Assembly (NCBI RefSeq): GCF_001618175.1
Contig: NZ_LPXN01000099.1
Coordinates: forward strand, 1-46,755
DNA from: Oceanibaculum pacificum
Lineage (GTDB): Bacteria > Pseudomonadota > Alphaproteobacteria > Oceanibaculales > Oceanibaculaceae
Length of the DNA: 46,755 nucleotides
Reading direction: 5' to 3'
Below, piece by piece: positions 12,757-21,322 of the stretch. The notes under the pieces were generated by a model. The model was not told the origin of the DNA, ran no database searches, and was given only the letters and a program-made list of their open reading frames with translations. A program made the translations under genes and the position numbers. Numbering within the stretch: the stretch's first letter is position 1; every line of letters begins with the position of its first letter.

Positions 12757-13902
12757 ATGAGCTTCGGCGCCTTCTCCAACCGCGAAATGACCCTGGGGCA
12801 GAAGCTGCTGCAGCTGAACTGGATGCTGATCATCCTGCTGGCGGTGGTCTGCTCGATCGGCTTTGCCATGCTCTATTCGGCGGCGAATGGCAATTGGGAG
12901 CCCTGGGCCGTGCGCCAGATGGTCCGTTTCAGCGGCGCGCTGGTGTTGATGCTGGTCATCGCGATGGTGGATGTACGCTTCTGGATGCGCTGGTCCTATG
13001 CGATCTACCTGGTGGCGCTGGCGCTGCTGGTGGTGGTGGAGGTGGCCGGCGATATCGGCATGGGCGCGCAGCGCTGGATCGATTTCGGCATCATTCAAAT
13101 CCAGCCCTCGGAAATCATGAAGGTGGCGCTGATCCTGGCGCTGGCGCGTTATTTCCATGGCGTCGGCCATGAGGAGACCGGCCGGCCGATGATGGTGCTG
13201 ATGCCGGTGCTGATGATCGCCGCGCCGGCGTTGCTGGTGCTCAAGCAGCCCGACCTCGGCACGGCGGGCATGCTGATCATGGCCGGCACGGCGCTGCTGT
13301 TCCTGGCCGGGGTGCGGCTCTGGAAATTCCTGCTGGTCGGCGGCATCGGGCTGGCCTGCTTTCCCATTGCCTGGGGCATGCTGCGCGAATATCAGCGCCA
13401 GAGGGTGCTGACCTTCCTCAACCCGGAGAACGATCCGCTGGGCGCCGGCTATCACATCATGCAGTCGCAGATCGCGCTCGGCTCCGGCGGTCTGTTCGGC
13501 AAGGGGTTCCTGCAAGGCACCCAGAGCCATCTGCAATTCCTGCCGGAAAAGCAGACCGACTTCATTTTCACCATGCTGGCGGAGGAATTCGGCATGGTCG
13601 GCGCCTCGGGCCTTATCGGCCTGTATGTGCTGATCGTGATCTATGGCTTCGCCATCGCGCTGCGCGCCCGCAGCCAGTTCGCCCGGCTGCTGGGCCTGGG
13701 GCTGACGGTGAATTTCTTCCTGTATTTCTGCATCAACATCGCCATGGTCACCGGGCTGATGCCGGTGGTCGGCATCCCGCTGCCGTTGATCTCCTACGGC
13801 GGCACGGCGATGCTGACGCTGATGATGAGCTTTGGCCTGCTGATGGGCGTCTATATCCACCGCGACCTGCGCATCGGCCGGGGCGGCCTCGACGAGGATT
13901 GA
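12757..13902 (+). CDS. rodA: Peptidoglycan glycosyltransferase RodA
   Basis: The 381-residue SEDS-family membrane protein polymerises lipid II into glycan strands together with PBP2. About ten hydrophobic segments are visible. The conserved loops QPSEIMKVALILALARYFH, KQPDLGTA, LPEKQTDFIFTMLAEEFG and PLPLISYGGTAM mark the SEDS fold, with the catalytic-loop aspartate in the PDLGTA/EKQTD region. Length is usual. It is the last gene of the rod-shape group. No intrinsic terminator is visible before the tRNA promoter. Confidence 0.96.
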   Translation: MSFGAFSNREMTLGQKLLQLNWMLIILLAVVCSIGFAMLYSAANGNWEPWAVRQMVRFSGALVLMLVIAMVDVRFWMRWSYAIYLVALALLVVVEVAGDIGMGAQRWIDFGIIQIQPSEIMKVALILALARYFHGVGHEETGRPMMVLMPVLMIAAPALLVLKQPDLGTAGMLIMAGTALLFLAGVRLWKFLLVGGIGLACFPIAWGMLREYQRQRVLTFLNPENDPLGAGYHIMQSQIALGSGGLFGKGFLQGTQSHLQFLPEKQTDFIFTMLAEEFGMVGASGLIGLYVLIVIYGFAIALRARSQFARLLGLGLTVNFFLYFCINIAMVTGLMPVVGIPLPLISYGGTAMLTLMMSFGLLMGVYIHRDLRIGRGGLDED

Positions 13903-13942
13903 CGGGACGAGGATGGAGAGGCGGCCGGGGGCGGGTTTTAGC

Positions 13943-13971
13943 TCGACAAGCCCCAACCGCTTTGCTATATC
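13943..13971 (+). promoter_or_regulatory. Housekeeping-type promoter for tRNA-Lys
   Basis: TCGACA (13943-13948) and TATATC (13966-13971) are separated by 17 bp and resemble the -35 and -10 of a sigma-70 promoter. A start near 13978 would give a leader of about 45 bases before the tRNA. Inferred from motif and position. Confidence 0.6.
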
Positions 13972-14022
13972 GCACGCCTCCTTACGGGATGCGGGCCTCA
14001 AGGCTCCCGATCCCGCCCCGGG

Positions 14023-14098
<76 letters not shown>

Positions 14099-14106
14099 TT
14101 CAGAAC

Positions 14107-14139
14107 AAGGGGTTAGGCCGGATCGGTCTGACCCCTTTT
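14107..14139 (+). terminator. Strong Rho-independent terminator after tRNA-Lys
   Basis: AAGGGGTTAGGCCG pairs with CGGTCTGACCCCTT through a 14-bp stem that includes G-U pairs, around a 3-base loop, and ends in TTTT. It should stop the tRNA transcript nine bases after the CCA end. Confidence 0.9.
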
Positions 14140-14251
14140 CGATTCAGGATCGAAATAGGTAACAAAGGACGCTTCCGGCCAAGCGCAGGATTGGGCGCGC
14201 GCGGAGAGACCGGCATGGAAAACCCCGCCAATTATGGCAGGGTAGGGAAAC

Positions 14252-14494
14252 GTGACGGCCTACGGGGGCAGGATGAGCCTAGTCCATAATGAGAGGATCA
14301 AACTGTCCGCAACATGGCTGAATGGCTTATCCATCGCCATATTCGCTGTGGGCGGTTTCGCGCCCTTGCTAACCAGGCTCTATGACGGCAGGACGCTCGA
14401 CAAATCATTGTTGGGAATCAGCGTCAGTTGTTTCCTGGCCGCTTTCGGCATACATCTTATAGCGCGTGCCGTTTTACGGAGGCTGAAACCATGA
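14252..14494 (+). CDS. Small two-span membrane protein, hypothetical
   Basis: I do not recognise the family. The product (80 residues from the GTG at 14252, 73 from the ATG at 14273) has two hydrophobic segments, roughly WLNGLSIAIFAVGGFAPLL and LLGISVSCFLAAFGIHLIA. They are joined by a short charged loop (RLYDGRTLDKS) and followed by a basic tail (RAVLRRLKP), predicting a hairpin with both ends in the cytoplasm. Its stop overlaps the start of the next small gene (ATGA). The DNA looks less GC-rich than its neighbours. Which start is used is unclear. Confidence 0.6.
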   Translation: MTAYGGRMSLVHNERIKLSATWLNGLSIAIFAVGGFAPLLTRLYDGRTLDKSLLGISVSCFLAAFGIHLIARAVLRRLKP

Positions 14495-14616
14495 CGCTGG
14501 AAACATTGGCGCTGTTGCTCATGCCTGCCGCCGGCCTGTTGATGGCCGTCATCATGCTTTACATCGTGAAGCGGGATAGCGATCAGGAGGACAAGCCCCG
14601 GCCCGGCGTGCGCTAA
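14491..14616 (+). CDS. 41-residue membrane peptide, hypothetical
   Basis: This short gene overlaps the preceding one by 4 bases (ATGA), the classical sign of translational coupling. The product has one hydrophobic segment (LALLLMPAAGLLMAVIMLYIV, split here as LALLLMPAAG and LLMAVIMLYIV) and a charged tail (KRDSDQEDKPRPGVR). That composition is like small subunits or regulators of membrane complexes. I do not recognise it. The coupling makes it likely to be real despite its size. Confidence 0.5.
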   Translation: MTLETLALLLMPAAGLLMAVIMLYIVKRDSDQEDKPRPGVR

Positions 14617-14624
14617 TTCCGAAT

Positions 14625-14661
14625 AGACTGCCCGCGGGTCCTTTCCCGCGCTGTGCAGTCT
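14625..14661. terminator. Hairpin between converging genes
   Basis: AGACTGC...GCAGTCT with an inner GCGGG/CCCGC stem forms an interrupted hairpin between the small membrane genes (plus strand) and the tolC-like gene (minus strand). Either transcript could end here. T-rich sequence is limited on both sides, so efficiency is uncertain. Confidence 0.5.
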
Positions 14662-14698
14662 CTTATAAGCGCGTGGCAGGCTCGCATCCTCCTTTTTT

Positions 14699-16081
14699 TC
14701 AGTCGATGCCGGTGCCGAACAGCCGCCATCTGGTCGTCTCGTAATCGGCTTCCGGGTCGAAATAATCGGTCGGCAGTTGCAGGCCGCGCGCGGTCAGGCC
14801 GCCCAGGGCGTTCAGCAGGGCGAATTCATTCACCGTGGCGTTGCGCTGCTGGATGACCAGATTGACCTGGGCATCCAGCAGTTCCTGCTGGGCGTCGAGC
14901 AGGTCGAGCAGCGGGCGGCGGCCGATATCGACCTCGCGCTGGACGCTGGCCAGCGCCTGTTCGGCGGCGGCGACCTGCTGGCGATAGGCCTCGACGCTGG
15001 CCCGTGCAGTGTCCAGATCCTGCCAGGCGCGCACCACCTGTTCCTCCACCTTGCGGGTCAGCGAGATGGTTTCGATCTGTCGTTGGTTGGCCAGCTTCTT
15101 GGCCTCGCGCACGCGGGAATATTCCGCCCCGGACTGGTATAGAGGCACGGTCACCTGCAGTTGGGCGCTGGCGGATTCGCCGCGCGTGTCGGGCGTGGCG
15201 ACGCGGTAATCGTCGCGCCGCAACTCGCCCACCAGATCGACCGAGGGCAGCAGCGCGCCAAGCCGGGCGCGCACCTGGTTGCGGGCCACGCGCTCCGCCA
15301 GATCGGCGGCGACCAGGGTGGGGTTCTCGCGCAGCGCGATCACCACCGCATCCTCGATCTGCCCGGGCAGGCCGCCCAGCGGTCCGGGCGCCTGCAGCGC
15401 GGCCGGGGCATTGCCGACGATCTGCCGGTAGGTGGCGCGCGTGCTGTCCAGCGTGCCCTGGGCGGCGATCAGCGCGGCGCGGGCCTGCGCCAGCCGGGTC
15501 TGCGCCTGCGACAGGTCGGCCTGCGTCATGTCGCCGACGCGGAACATCGCCTCGGTCGCCCGCAGCCTTTCCTCCAGCACGCGGATATTGCTGCGGTTCA
15601 GCTCGACGATGGCGGCGTTCTGGATGACGTCCATATAGATGCTGGCGGCATTCAGCAGCACCTGTTGCTCGGTGTTCAGCAGCAGGGCGCGTTGGCGCCG
15701 GATGGTATTTTCCGCCTGTGCCAGATTGGCCGACAAGGCGCCCCCGCGATACAGGCCCTGGCGATATTGCAGCGCCTCGCTGACGGTGCGCTGGTCGCTG
15801 GCGCCCAGCCGGTCGCCCTCCCGGCTGGTATCGTCGAGGGTGCCTTGCACGGTCACCGTGGGCAGCCAGCCGGCGATGGCCTGCGGGCGCTGCTCGTTCA
15901 CCACGCGCAGCTCCTCGCGCGCGGCCAGCAGGTCGGCATTGTTCTGGTAGGTGGCGACCAGCGCCTCGACCAGGCTTTCCGCCGCCGCCGGCAGCAGCGG
16001 CGGCAGGCAGAGGAGCGCGGCGGCCAGGGGAACGGCCAGCAGGCCGCGGAGCGGGCGGGTCAGCCTCCAGGGCGCGGTCAT
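14699..16081 (-). CDS. TolC-family outer-membrane channel of the export operon
   Basis: The 460-residue precursor has a signal peptide (hydrophobic LLAVPLAAALLCLPPLLP, likely cleaved after AAA at about residue 34). Two repeats of the outer-membrane efflux protein fold follow, each with long heptad-rich helices (for example LRVVNEQRPQAIAGWLPTV and NPTLVAADLAERVARNQVRA). It should form the trimeric beta-barrel and periplasmic tunnel that completes the exporter encoded upstream. It starts 14 bases after the second ABC gene with AGGAGGC as ribosome-binding site, and is the last gene of the operon. A closely linked dedicated channel suggests a substrate that is secreted outside the cell. Confidence 0.9.
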   Translation of the reverse strand: MTAPWRLTRPLRGLLAVPLAAALLCLPPLLPAAAESLVEALVATYQNNADLLAAREELRVVNEQRPQAIAGWLPTVTVQGTLDDTSREGDRLGASDQRTVSEALQYRQGLYRGGALSANLAQAENTIRRQRALLLNTEQQVLLNAASIYMDVIQNAAIVELNRSNIRVLEERLRATEAMFRVGDMTQADLSQAQTRLAQARAALIAAQGTLDSTRATYRQIVGNAPAALQAPGPLGGLPGQIEDAVVIALRENPTLVAADLAERVARNQVRARLGALLPSVDLVGELRRDDYRVATPDTRGESASAQLQVTVPLYQSGAEYSRVREAKKLANQRQIETISLTRKVEEQVVRAWQDLDTARASVEAYRQQVAAAEQALASVQREVDIGRRPLLDLLDAQQELLDAQVNLVIQQRNATVNEFALLNALGGLTARGLQLPTDYFDPEADYETTRWRLFGTGID

Positions 16082-16095
16082 GGCTGTGCCGCCTC

Positions 16096-19068
16096 CTAGA
16101 GGATCTGCCGGCGGGCCAGATCGGCGAATTCGCCGTCCAGCGCCATCAGGCTGTTGAAATCGCCGCTTTCGATGATCCGGCCGTGGCGCATGACGAAGAT
16201 GCGGTCGACATGCTCGATGGTGGAAAGCCGGTGGGCGACGACCAGCCGGGTCATGTTCATCTTCGCCAGGCTGTTATTGACGATGGCCTGGGTCTGATTG
16301 TCCAGCGCGGAGGTCGCCTCGTCGAGGATCAGGATGCGCGGCTTGTGCACCAGGGCGCGGGCGATCATCAGGCGCTGGCGTTGCCCGCCCGACAGGGTGC
16401 CCGCTCCGTCCGAGAGAACTGTGTGCATGCCCATCGGCATCTGCTCGATATCCTGGGCGAAGCCGGCCATGCGCGCGGCTTCCCACGCATCGTCGAGCGT
16501 CAGCGGCAGGCTGCCGACGATATTGTCGAAGATCGACCCGGCCATGATCCGGCCATTCTGCAACACCACGCCGATCTGCCGGCGCACCGCCATCATGTCG
16601 AGGCCGCTAAGGTCCTTGCCGTCGATATAGACACCGCCGGATTGCGGCTGCTCGAAGCCCAGCAGCAGGCGCACCAGCGTCGATTTGCCGGAGCCCGACG
16701 CGCCGACGAAGGCGACATAGCTGCCGCTCTCGATCGTCAGCGACACGTCGTTGATCACCGGCGGGGCGGAATCGTCGTAATGGAAGATGATGCGGCTGAA
16801 TTCGATATCGCCGTCGATGGCGCCGGGATCGGCCTTGTCGGCGGAGATTTCCGGCAGCGTCTCCAGGATCGGCTTCACGCGCTCATAGAGCGGCACGACG
16901 GCCAGCATCGTATTGGCGATGCCCAGCAGCCCCATCATCGCCAGGCTGAACTGGCCGAAGGCAGCGTTGAAGGACAGGAAATCGCCGATGCCGAAGCCGC
17001 GGGACTGGCCGGCCACAGCGGGCTGGTCCAGCATCCAGATAATCGCGGCGAACAGGATCATCGCGGCGATGACCGGGAATATCTCCACCATCATTTGTTG
17101 CAGGGCGTTGAGATAGCGCAGCTTGTAGCCGAGCCGGTTCACATGGGTGAATTCCTCGCTCCAGCGGGCGAAGGCGCGCGGCTCGCTGCCCGATATGCGC
17201 AGCTTCGATATGCCGGTCAACAGCTGGAAGACCAGCCCGTCGAGGCGACCGCTGAGGCCGATCATCTTGCGCTGATAGGGAATCTGCACGATAAGCAGCG
17301 CCGTGGAGATTCCCAGCATCAGCAGCACCACGCCCATCGCCACCGCCGCCAGCTTCCAGCTGTACCAGAACAGCAGCGCCAGGCTGAACAGCGAGAAGAT
17401 GGCGTTCAGCGTCGCCTGCATCACCGTGCCGGTCATGATCTCGCGGATCGCGTTGATGCCGTTCGCGCGGTCGGCCAGATCGCCGGAGGAATAGGCGCGG
17501 AAGAACGGGATGGGCAGCGCCAGCAGCCGATCCCAGACGGCGGTCTGGATGCTGGAATCCATCCGCGCCTGGATCCGCAACATGGCGAAGCTGCGGGTGA
17601 CGGTGAAGGCCGCGGTGCCGAAGGCCGCCAGGATCAGGCCGGCGATGACCATCAGATGCATGTCAATATCGGCGCGCGGCACGATGCTGGAAAACAGATA
17701 ACCGGTGGCGATCGGCGTCGCCAGCGCGACCAGCCCGGCCAGCATGCCCATCGCCGCCGTCATCTGGAATTCGCGCTTCAGCCCGCGCGCGCCGAAGCGC
17801 AGCAATTCGCCGAGAGTCAGCGCCTTGGCCGGAAACGGGCGGTACAGCACATAGGCTTCGCCGGACAGTTCCTCGGCGATGCCGGCGGTCACCGGTACGG
17901 TGCGGCCGGTCGCCGGGTCGGTCATCCGGTAGGCGGCTATGCCGTCCGGCAGCAGGGCGACCGGGTGCTTTTCCGGCCCCAGGAAGGCCAGCAGGGGGCC
18001 ATTGTCGCGCCGGTACCAATTCTCCAGCAGCACGACCCGCCGCACGCGGATGTGCGAGTGTCGGGCGATGTCGGCCAGCGGCGTTTCCAGCCGGCGCTCG
18101 TCGCGTTGCCTCGGGGCGACGATCCTGATGCCGACGGCGTGGCCGACCAGCATCATCGCCTCCAGCAGCGCATTGCCGGAAAGGCCGGGGGCGCGGACCG
18201 CCGATTCGCCGCCCATCAGCACGCCGCCGATTTCGCTCAGCGCGTGCTGGAAAATCCCGCGATTGGCGCTGGCCTTGGCCTCCAGCCGTTCGCTTTCCAC
18301 CGCCAGGTCGCGGCGGCGGATATCGCGCACGATATGCACGACCAGATGATGGAAGCGGTCCAGATTGTCCCACAACTCGCCCCGGAACAGCGCGGTCGGC
18401 GTATAGACGGAGGACAGCACGCATTGGCCCCGGCAGGTCAGACCCATATTCTTCGCCATCGGCAGCAAGGGGCCGTCCGGCCGCAGCACCAGCCCTTCAT
18501 CGCCCAGGATCAGCGCCTCGCCCTGCTCGATGCGGGTCCAGATCACGTCGCCGCGCTGCGGCGCCAGCACCGCGCCATCGGCATGGGCGATGTCCGGCTC
18601 CGCCTCCAGCAGCGCGGTGGGGCGCGCACCGCTGCCGGGTGCTACGATCTCCGACAGCTGGGTCAGCCAGCGGTCGATCCAGTCGACCACGATGAGGTCG
18701 AAATCATCCTGCTCCAGGTCGCGGCGCGGCGCGCGGAACAGCTCGGTGCCCATGATCGCCACGGCCCGCAGGCCGATCCGCCGGTCGGTGCCGTCGGGCG
18801 CCGCCAGATCGTCCTCGATCGGCGGCATGCCGAAGATCAGCTCCCCCGCCTCGATCCGCATCAGATGCCGGCCGGTGCCGGCCACGGCGCCATCCGACAG
18901 CGGCACGGCATAGATATCCACGCTGCCCTTCAGCACCAGCCAGACCAGGCCGGGATCGGTCGCCAGGAACGGGTTGTGATAGCCGACCGACAGCTTCACG
19001 CCGTCGATCTTGGCCAGCAGTTCGGCATCGAAACTGTCGTAGTTCAGCGCCGTGGGGTCGGCGGTCAT
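16096..19068 (-). CDS. NHLM-type bacteriocin export ABC transporter, permease/ATPase (second subunit)
   Basis: The 990-residue protein has a long N-terminal region (about 1-400) without membrane segments. Its first part (KLSVGYHNPFLATDPGLVWLVLKG) resembles the start of the NHLM ABC2 family and recalls a cyclic-nucleotide-binding-like beta fold. A six-span exporter domain follows (about 430-720), then a C-terminal ATPase with Walker A GASGSGKST, signature LSGGQRQR and Walker B ILILDEA. It lacks a C39 peptidase. In NHLM systems this subunit pairs with a peptidase-bearing ABC protein, which is the gene directly upstream, ending 1 base before this start. Ribosome-binding site GGGGGAGG lies inside that gene. 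The substrate is unknown. Confidence 0.9.
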   Translation of the reverse strand: MTADPTALNYDSFDAELLAKIDGVKLSVGYHNPFLATDPGLVWLVLKGSVDIYAVPLSDGAVAGTGRHLMRIEAGELIFGMPPIEDDLAAPDGTDRRIGLRAVAIMGTELFRAPRRDLEQDDFDLIVVDWIDRWLTQLSEIVAPGSGARPTALLEAEPDIAHADGAVLAPQRGDVIWTRIEQGEALILGDEGLVLRPDGPLLPMAKNMGLTCRGQCVLSSVYTPTALFRGELWDNLDRFHHLVVHIVRDIRRRDLAVESERLEAKASANRGIFQHALSEIGGVLMGGESAVRAPGLSGNALLEAMMLVGHAVGIRIVAPRQRDERRLETPLADIARHSHIRVRRVVLLENWYRRDNGPLLAFLGPEKHPVALLPDGIAAYRMTDPATGRTVPVTAGIAEELSGEAYVLYRPFPAKALTLGELLRFGARGLKREFQMTAAMGMLAGLVALATPIATGYLFSSIVPRADIDMHLMVIAGLILAAFGTAAFTVTRSFAMLRIQARMDSSIQTAVWDRLLALPIPFFRAYSSGDLADRANGINAIREIMTGTVMQATLNAIFSLFSLALLFWYSWKLAAVAMGVVLLMLGISTALLIVQIPYQRKMIGLSGRLDGLVFQLLTGISKLRISGSEPRAFARWSEEFTHVNRLGYKLRYLNALQQMMVEIFPVIAAMILFAAIIWMLDQPAVAGQSRGFGIGDFLSFNAAFGQFSLAMMGLLGIANTMLAVVPLYERVKPILETLPEISADKADPGAIDGDIEFSRIIFHYDDSAPPVINDVSLTIESGSYVAFVGASGSGKSTLVRLLLGFEQPQSGGVYIDGKDLSGLDMMAVRRQIGVVLQNGRIMAGSIFDNIVGSLPLTLDDAWEAARMAGFAQDIEQMPMGMHTVLSDGAGTLSGGQRQRLMIARALVHKPRILILDEATSALDNQTQAIVNNSLAKMNMTRLVVAHRLSTIEHVDRIFVMRHGRIIESGDFNSLMALDGEFADLARRQIL

Positions 19069-19069
19069 C

Positions 19070-21319
19070 TCATGCCTCCCCCGAGCTGATCAGCCGGCGA
19101 TAGGGGCCGTCGATCTCGACCATATCCTCGTGCCGGCCGCGTTGCGCGACCACGCCGCGCTCCAGCACGATGATCTCGTCGCAATCGCGGATCGTGCTGA
19201 GGCGATGCGCGACGATGAGGCAGGTGCAGCCACGCCGGCGCAGATTCTCGTCGATCTTCTTCTCCACGATGGGGTCGAGCGCGGAGGTCGCCTCGTCCAG
19301 GATCAGCACCGACGGGTTGTTGGCGAGCGCGCGGGCGATCTCCAACCGCTGGCGCTGGCCGCCGCTGAAATTGGCGCCGTTCTCCGCCACCGGCGATTCA
19401 TAGCGCCCATGGCGGCTTTCGATGATGTCCAGAAGGTTGGCGTCGCGCAGCGCCTGGGTCACCATCTCCTCCGAGACGGTCGGATCCCACATGGCGATAT
19501 TCTCGCGCACCGTGCCGGCGAACAGGAAGATTTCCTGGTCCACCGTCGATACCGAATTGGCGAAGTAGGCGTGCGGCATTTCAGACAGCGCGATGCCGTC
19601 ATACAGCACCGCGCCGGACCAGGGTCGGTACAGGCCGCAGGCAATCCGCGCCACGGTCGATTTGCCGCTGCCCGATCCACCGATCAACGCCACCCGCTGG
19701 CCCGGCTCGATCACCAGGTTCAGCCCGTCGATCAACGGCTTGGCCGTGCGGTTATAGCCGAACACCAGATCGCGCAGCTCCACCCGCCCCGACAGTTTGG
19801 CCGGCAGCGGCCGGGCCGGCGTGGTGGTGGCGAACATCTTCTCGGTCTGGTCCAGCCGCTCCTCGCTGCGATATTTCAGCACGTCGTCGATGCGCGCCAG
19901 ATCGCCCTTCACCGCCTGGATTTCGCCGCCCAGCCCGACCAGCGCCTCGATCGGCGCGGCGAAGCTGGCCAGCAGGCTCTGGAAGGCGACCAGCGCGCCA
20001 ATGGTCAGCGCCCCCTCGATCACCCGGAAGCCGCCCACCGCCAGCACCAGCGCGGTCGACAAGGCGGCCAGCAGCACCGGCGCCACCGAGATCAGCGTGG
20101 TGGTCGAGGCCAGCGCCTGCTGGGCGTTCAGATACTTCGCCTGCAGGCCGGACCATTTGGCGAAGAAATCGCCTTCCGAACCGCTGGATTTCAGCGTTTC
20201 GATCAGTTGGATGCCGCTGATCGAGGCGGCGCCCAGCTTGCCCTGCTCGGTCACCAGGCGGCGGCTGCTATCCTCGCGATTGCGCGCGACGGCCCTCAGG
20301 GCGACGAAGTTCAGCAGGGCGAAGCCGACGCCGATAAGGGTGAGCACCACATCGTAGAACATCATCACGGCGGCGTAGAACACCAGCGTGACCAGGCCGA
20401 TGACATTGGTGGCCAATTGCCCGGAGAGGATTTTCGCCACCCGCTCGTTGGCGGCCACCCGGCTGCTGATATCGCCGGCGAAACGCTGGGCGAAGAATTC
20501 GACCGGCAGGCGCAGCACATGCCAGAAGAATTGCGCCGAGGCGTTCAGCGCCAGCTTCATTTCCAGCCGGGCGAGGAAAATCTGCTGCATCCAGGTCAGC
20601 AGCGCGCGCAGGACCGCCGTGACCCCCATGCCGATCAGCAGGGGAGCCAGCCATCTTTCAGTGCCGCCGATCAGAACATCATCGACGAATATCTTGGAGA
20701 AGACCGGGATGACGAGTCCCGGCACCACCAGCAGCAGCGTCGCCAGCAGCACGAAGCTGAGGCCGACGCCGGAGCCGCCGAGGCGGCGCGCCAGCATCCC
20801 CCAGATCCCAGGCCGCTGGCCGCCGGTCTCGAACGCCGCGGTCTTCTGGAACGCCAGGCAGACGCCGGTGAAGGCCTGGTCGAATTCCTCCAGCGAGATC
20901 ACGCGCGGGCCGCTGGCGGGATCGTTCAGCCAGACCTTTTTCGCCTTGTAGTCGATGCCCTCCAGAACCAGGAAATGATTGAAGTTCCAGAACAGGATCA
21001 TCGGGAATGGCAGGTTGGCCACGCTGCCGGGCTCGCGCCGGTAGCCCTTCGCGGCCAGCCCCAGGCGGCGGGCGGCGCGCAGAATATTGGCCGCCTTGGA
21101 GCCGTCGCGCGAGACATCGCATTCCAGGCGCAGCACCTCCAGTGGCACCCAGCGCCCGTGATGGGCCAGGACCATCGCTAGGCTGGCGGCGCCGCATTCC
21201 GTCGCCTCCATCTGCAGGATGGTGGGCGTGCGGAACCGCTTGCCGCCCTTCGGCGCGTTGGCCCGCAGCGTCTCGGCGTCGCCCGGGCTCGGCGGCTGGA
21301 AAGGGTTTGTACCGCTCAT
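19070..21319 (-). CDS. NHLM-type peptidase/permease/ATPase exporter (C39 peptidase)
   Basis: The 749-residue protein begins with a C39 cysteine peptidase domain. The catalytic triad is Cys42 (in ATECGAASLAM), His115 (in FNHFLVLEG) and Asp133 (in LNDPA). It should remove a leader after a double-glycine motif during export. A six-span permease and an ATPase follow, with GGSGSGKST, FSGGQRQR and VLILDEATSAL. All residues needed for proteolysis and ATP hydrolysis appear intact. It starts 3 bases after the hlyD-like gene. Such exporters serve ribosomally made peptides with nitrile-hydratase-like or Nif11-like leaders. No candidate peptide is visible in this window. Confidence 0.93.
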   Translation of the reverse strand: MSGTNPFQPPSPGDAETLRANAPKGGKRFRTPTILQMEATECGAASLAMVLAHHGRWVPLEVLRLECDVSRDGSKAANILRAARRLGLAAKGYRREPGSVANLPFPMILFWNFNHFLVLEGIDYKAKKVWLNDPASGPRVISLEEFDQAFTGVCLAFQKTAAFETGGQRPGIWGMLARRLGGSGVGLSFVLLATLLLVVPGLVIPVFSKIFVDDVLIGGTERWLAPLLIGMGVTAVLRALLTWMQQIFLARLEMKLALNASAQFFWHVLRLPVEFFAQRFAGDISSRVAANERVAKILSGQLATNVIGLVTLVFYAAVMMFYDVVLTLIGVGFALLNFVALRAVARNREDSSRRLVTEQGKLGAASISGIQLIETLKSSGSEGDFFAKWSGLQAKYLNAQQALASTTTLISVAPVLLAALSTALVLAVGGFRVIEGALTIGALVAFQSLLASFAAPIEALVGLGGEIQAVKGDLARIDDVLKYRSEERLDQTEKMFATTTPARPLPAKLSGRVELRDLVFGYNRTAKPLIDGLNLVIEPGQRVALIGGSGSGKSTVARIACGLYRPWSGAVLYDGIALSEMPHAYFANSVSTVDQEIFLFAGTVRENIAMWDPTVSEEMVTQALRDANLLDIIESRHGRYESPVAENGANFSGGQRQRLEIARALANNPSVLILDEATSALDPIVEKKIDENLRRRGCTCLIVAHRLSTIRDCDEIIVLERGVVAQRGRHEDMVEIDGPYRRLISSGEA

Positions 21320-21322
21320 CGC

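Noticed and set aside
16183..19089. Long open frame on the plus strand opposite the second ABC transporter (968 codons)
   Set aside because: It mirrors the exporter gene whose ATPase motifs are complete; the opposite translation has no recognisable domain.
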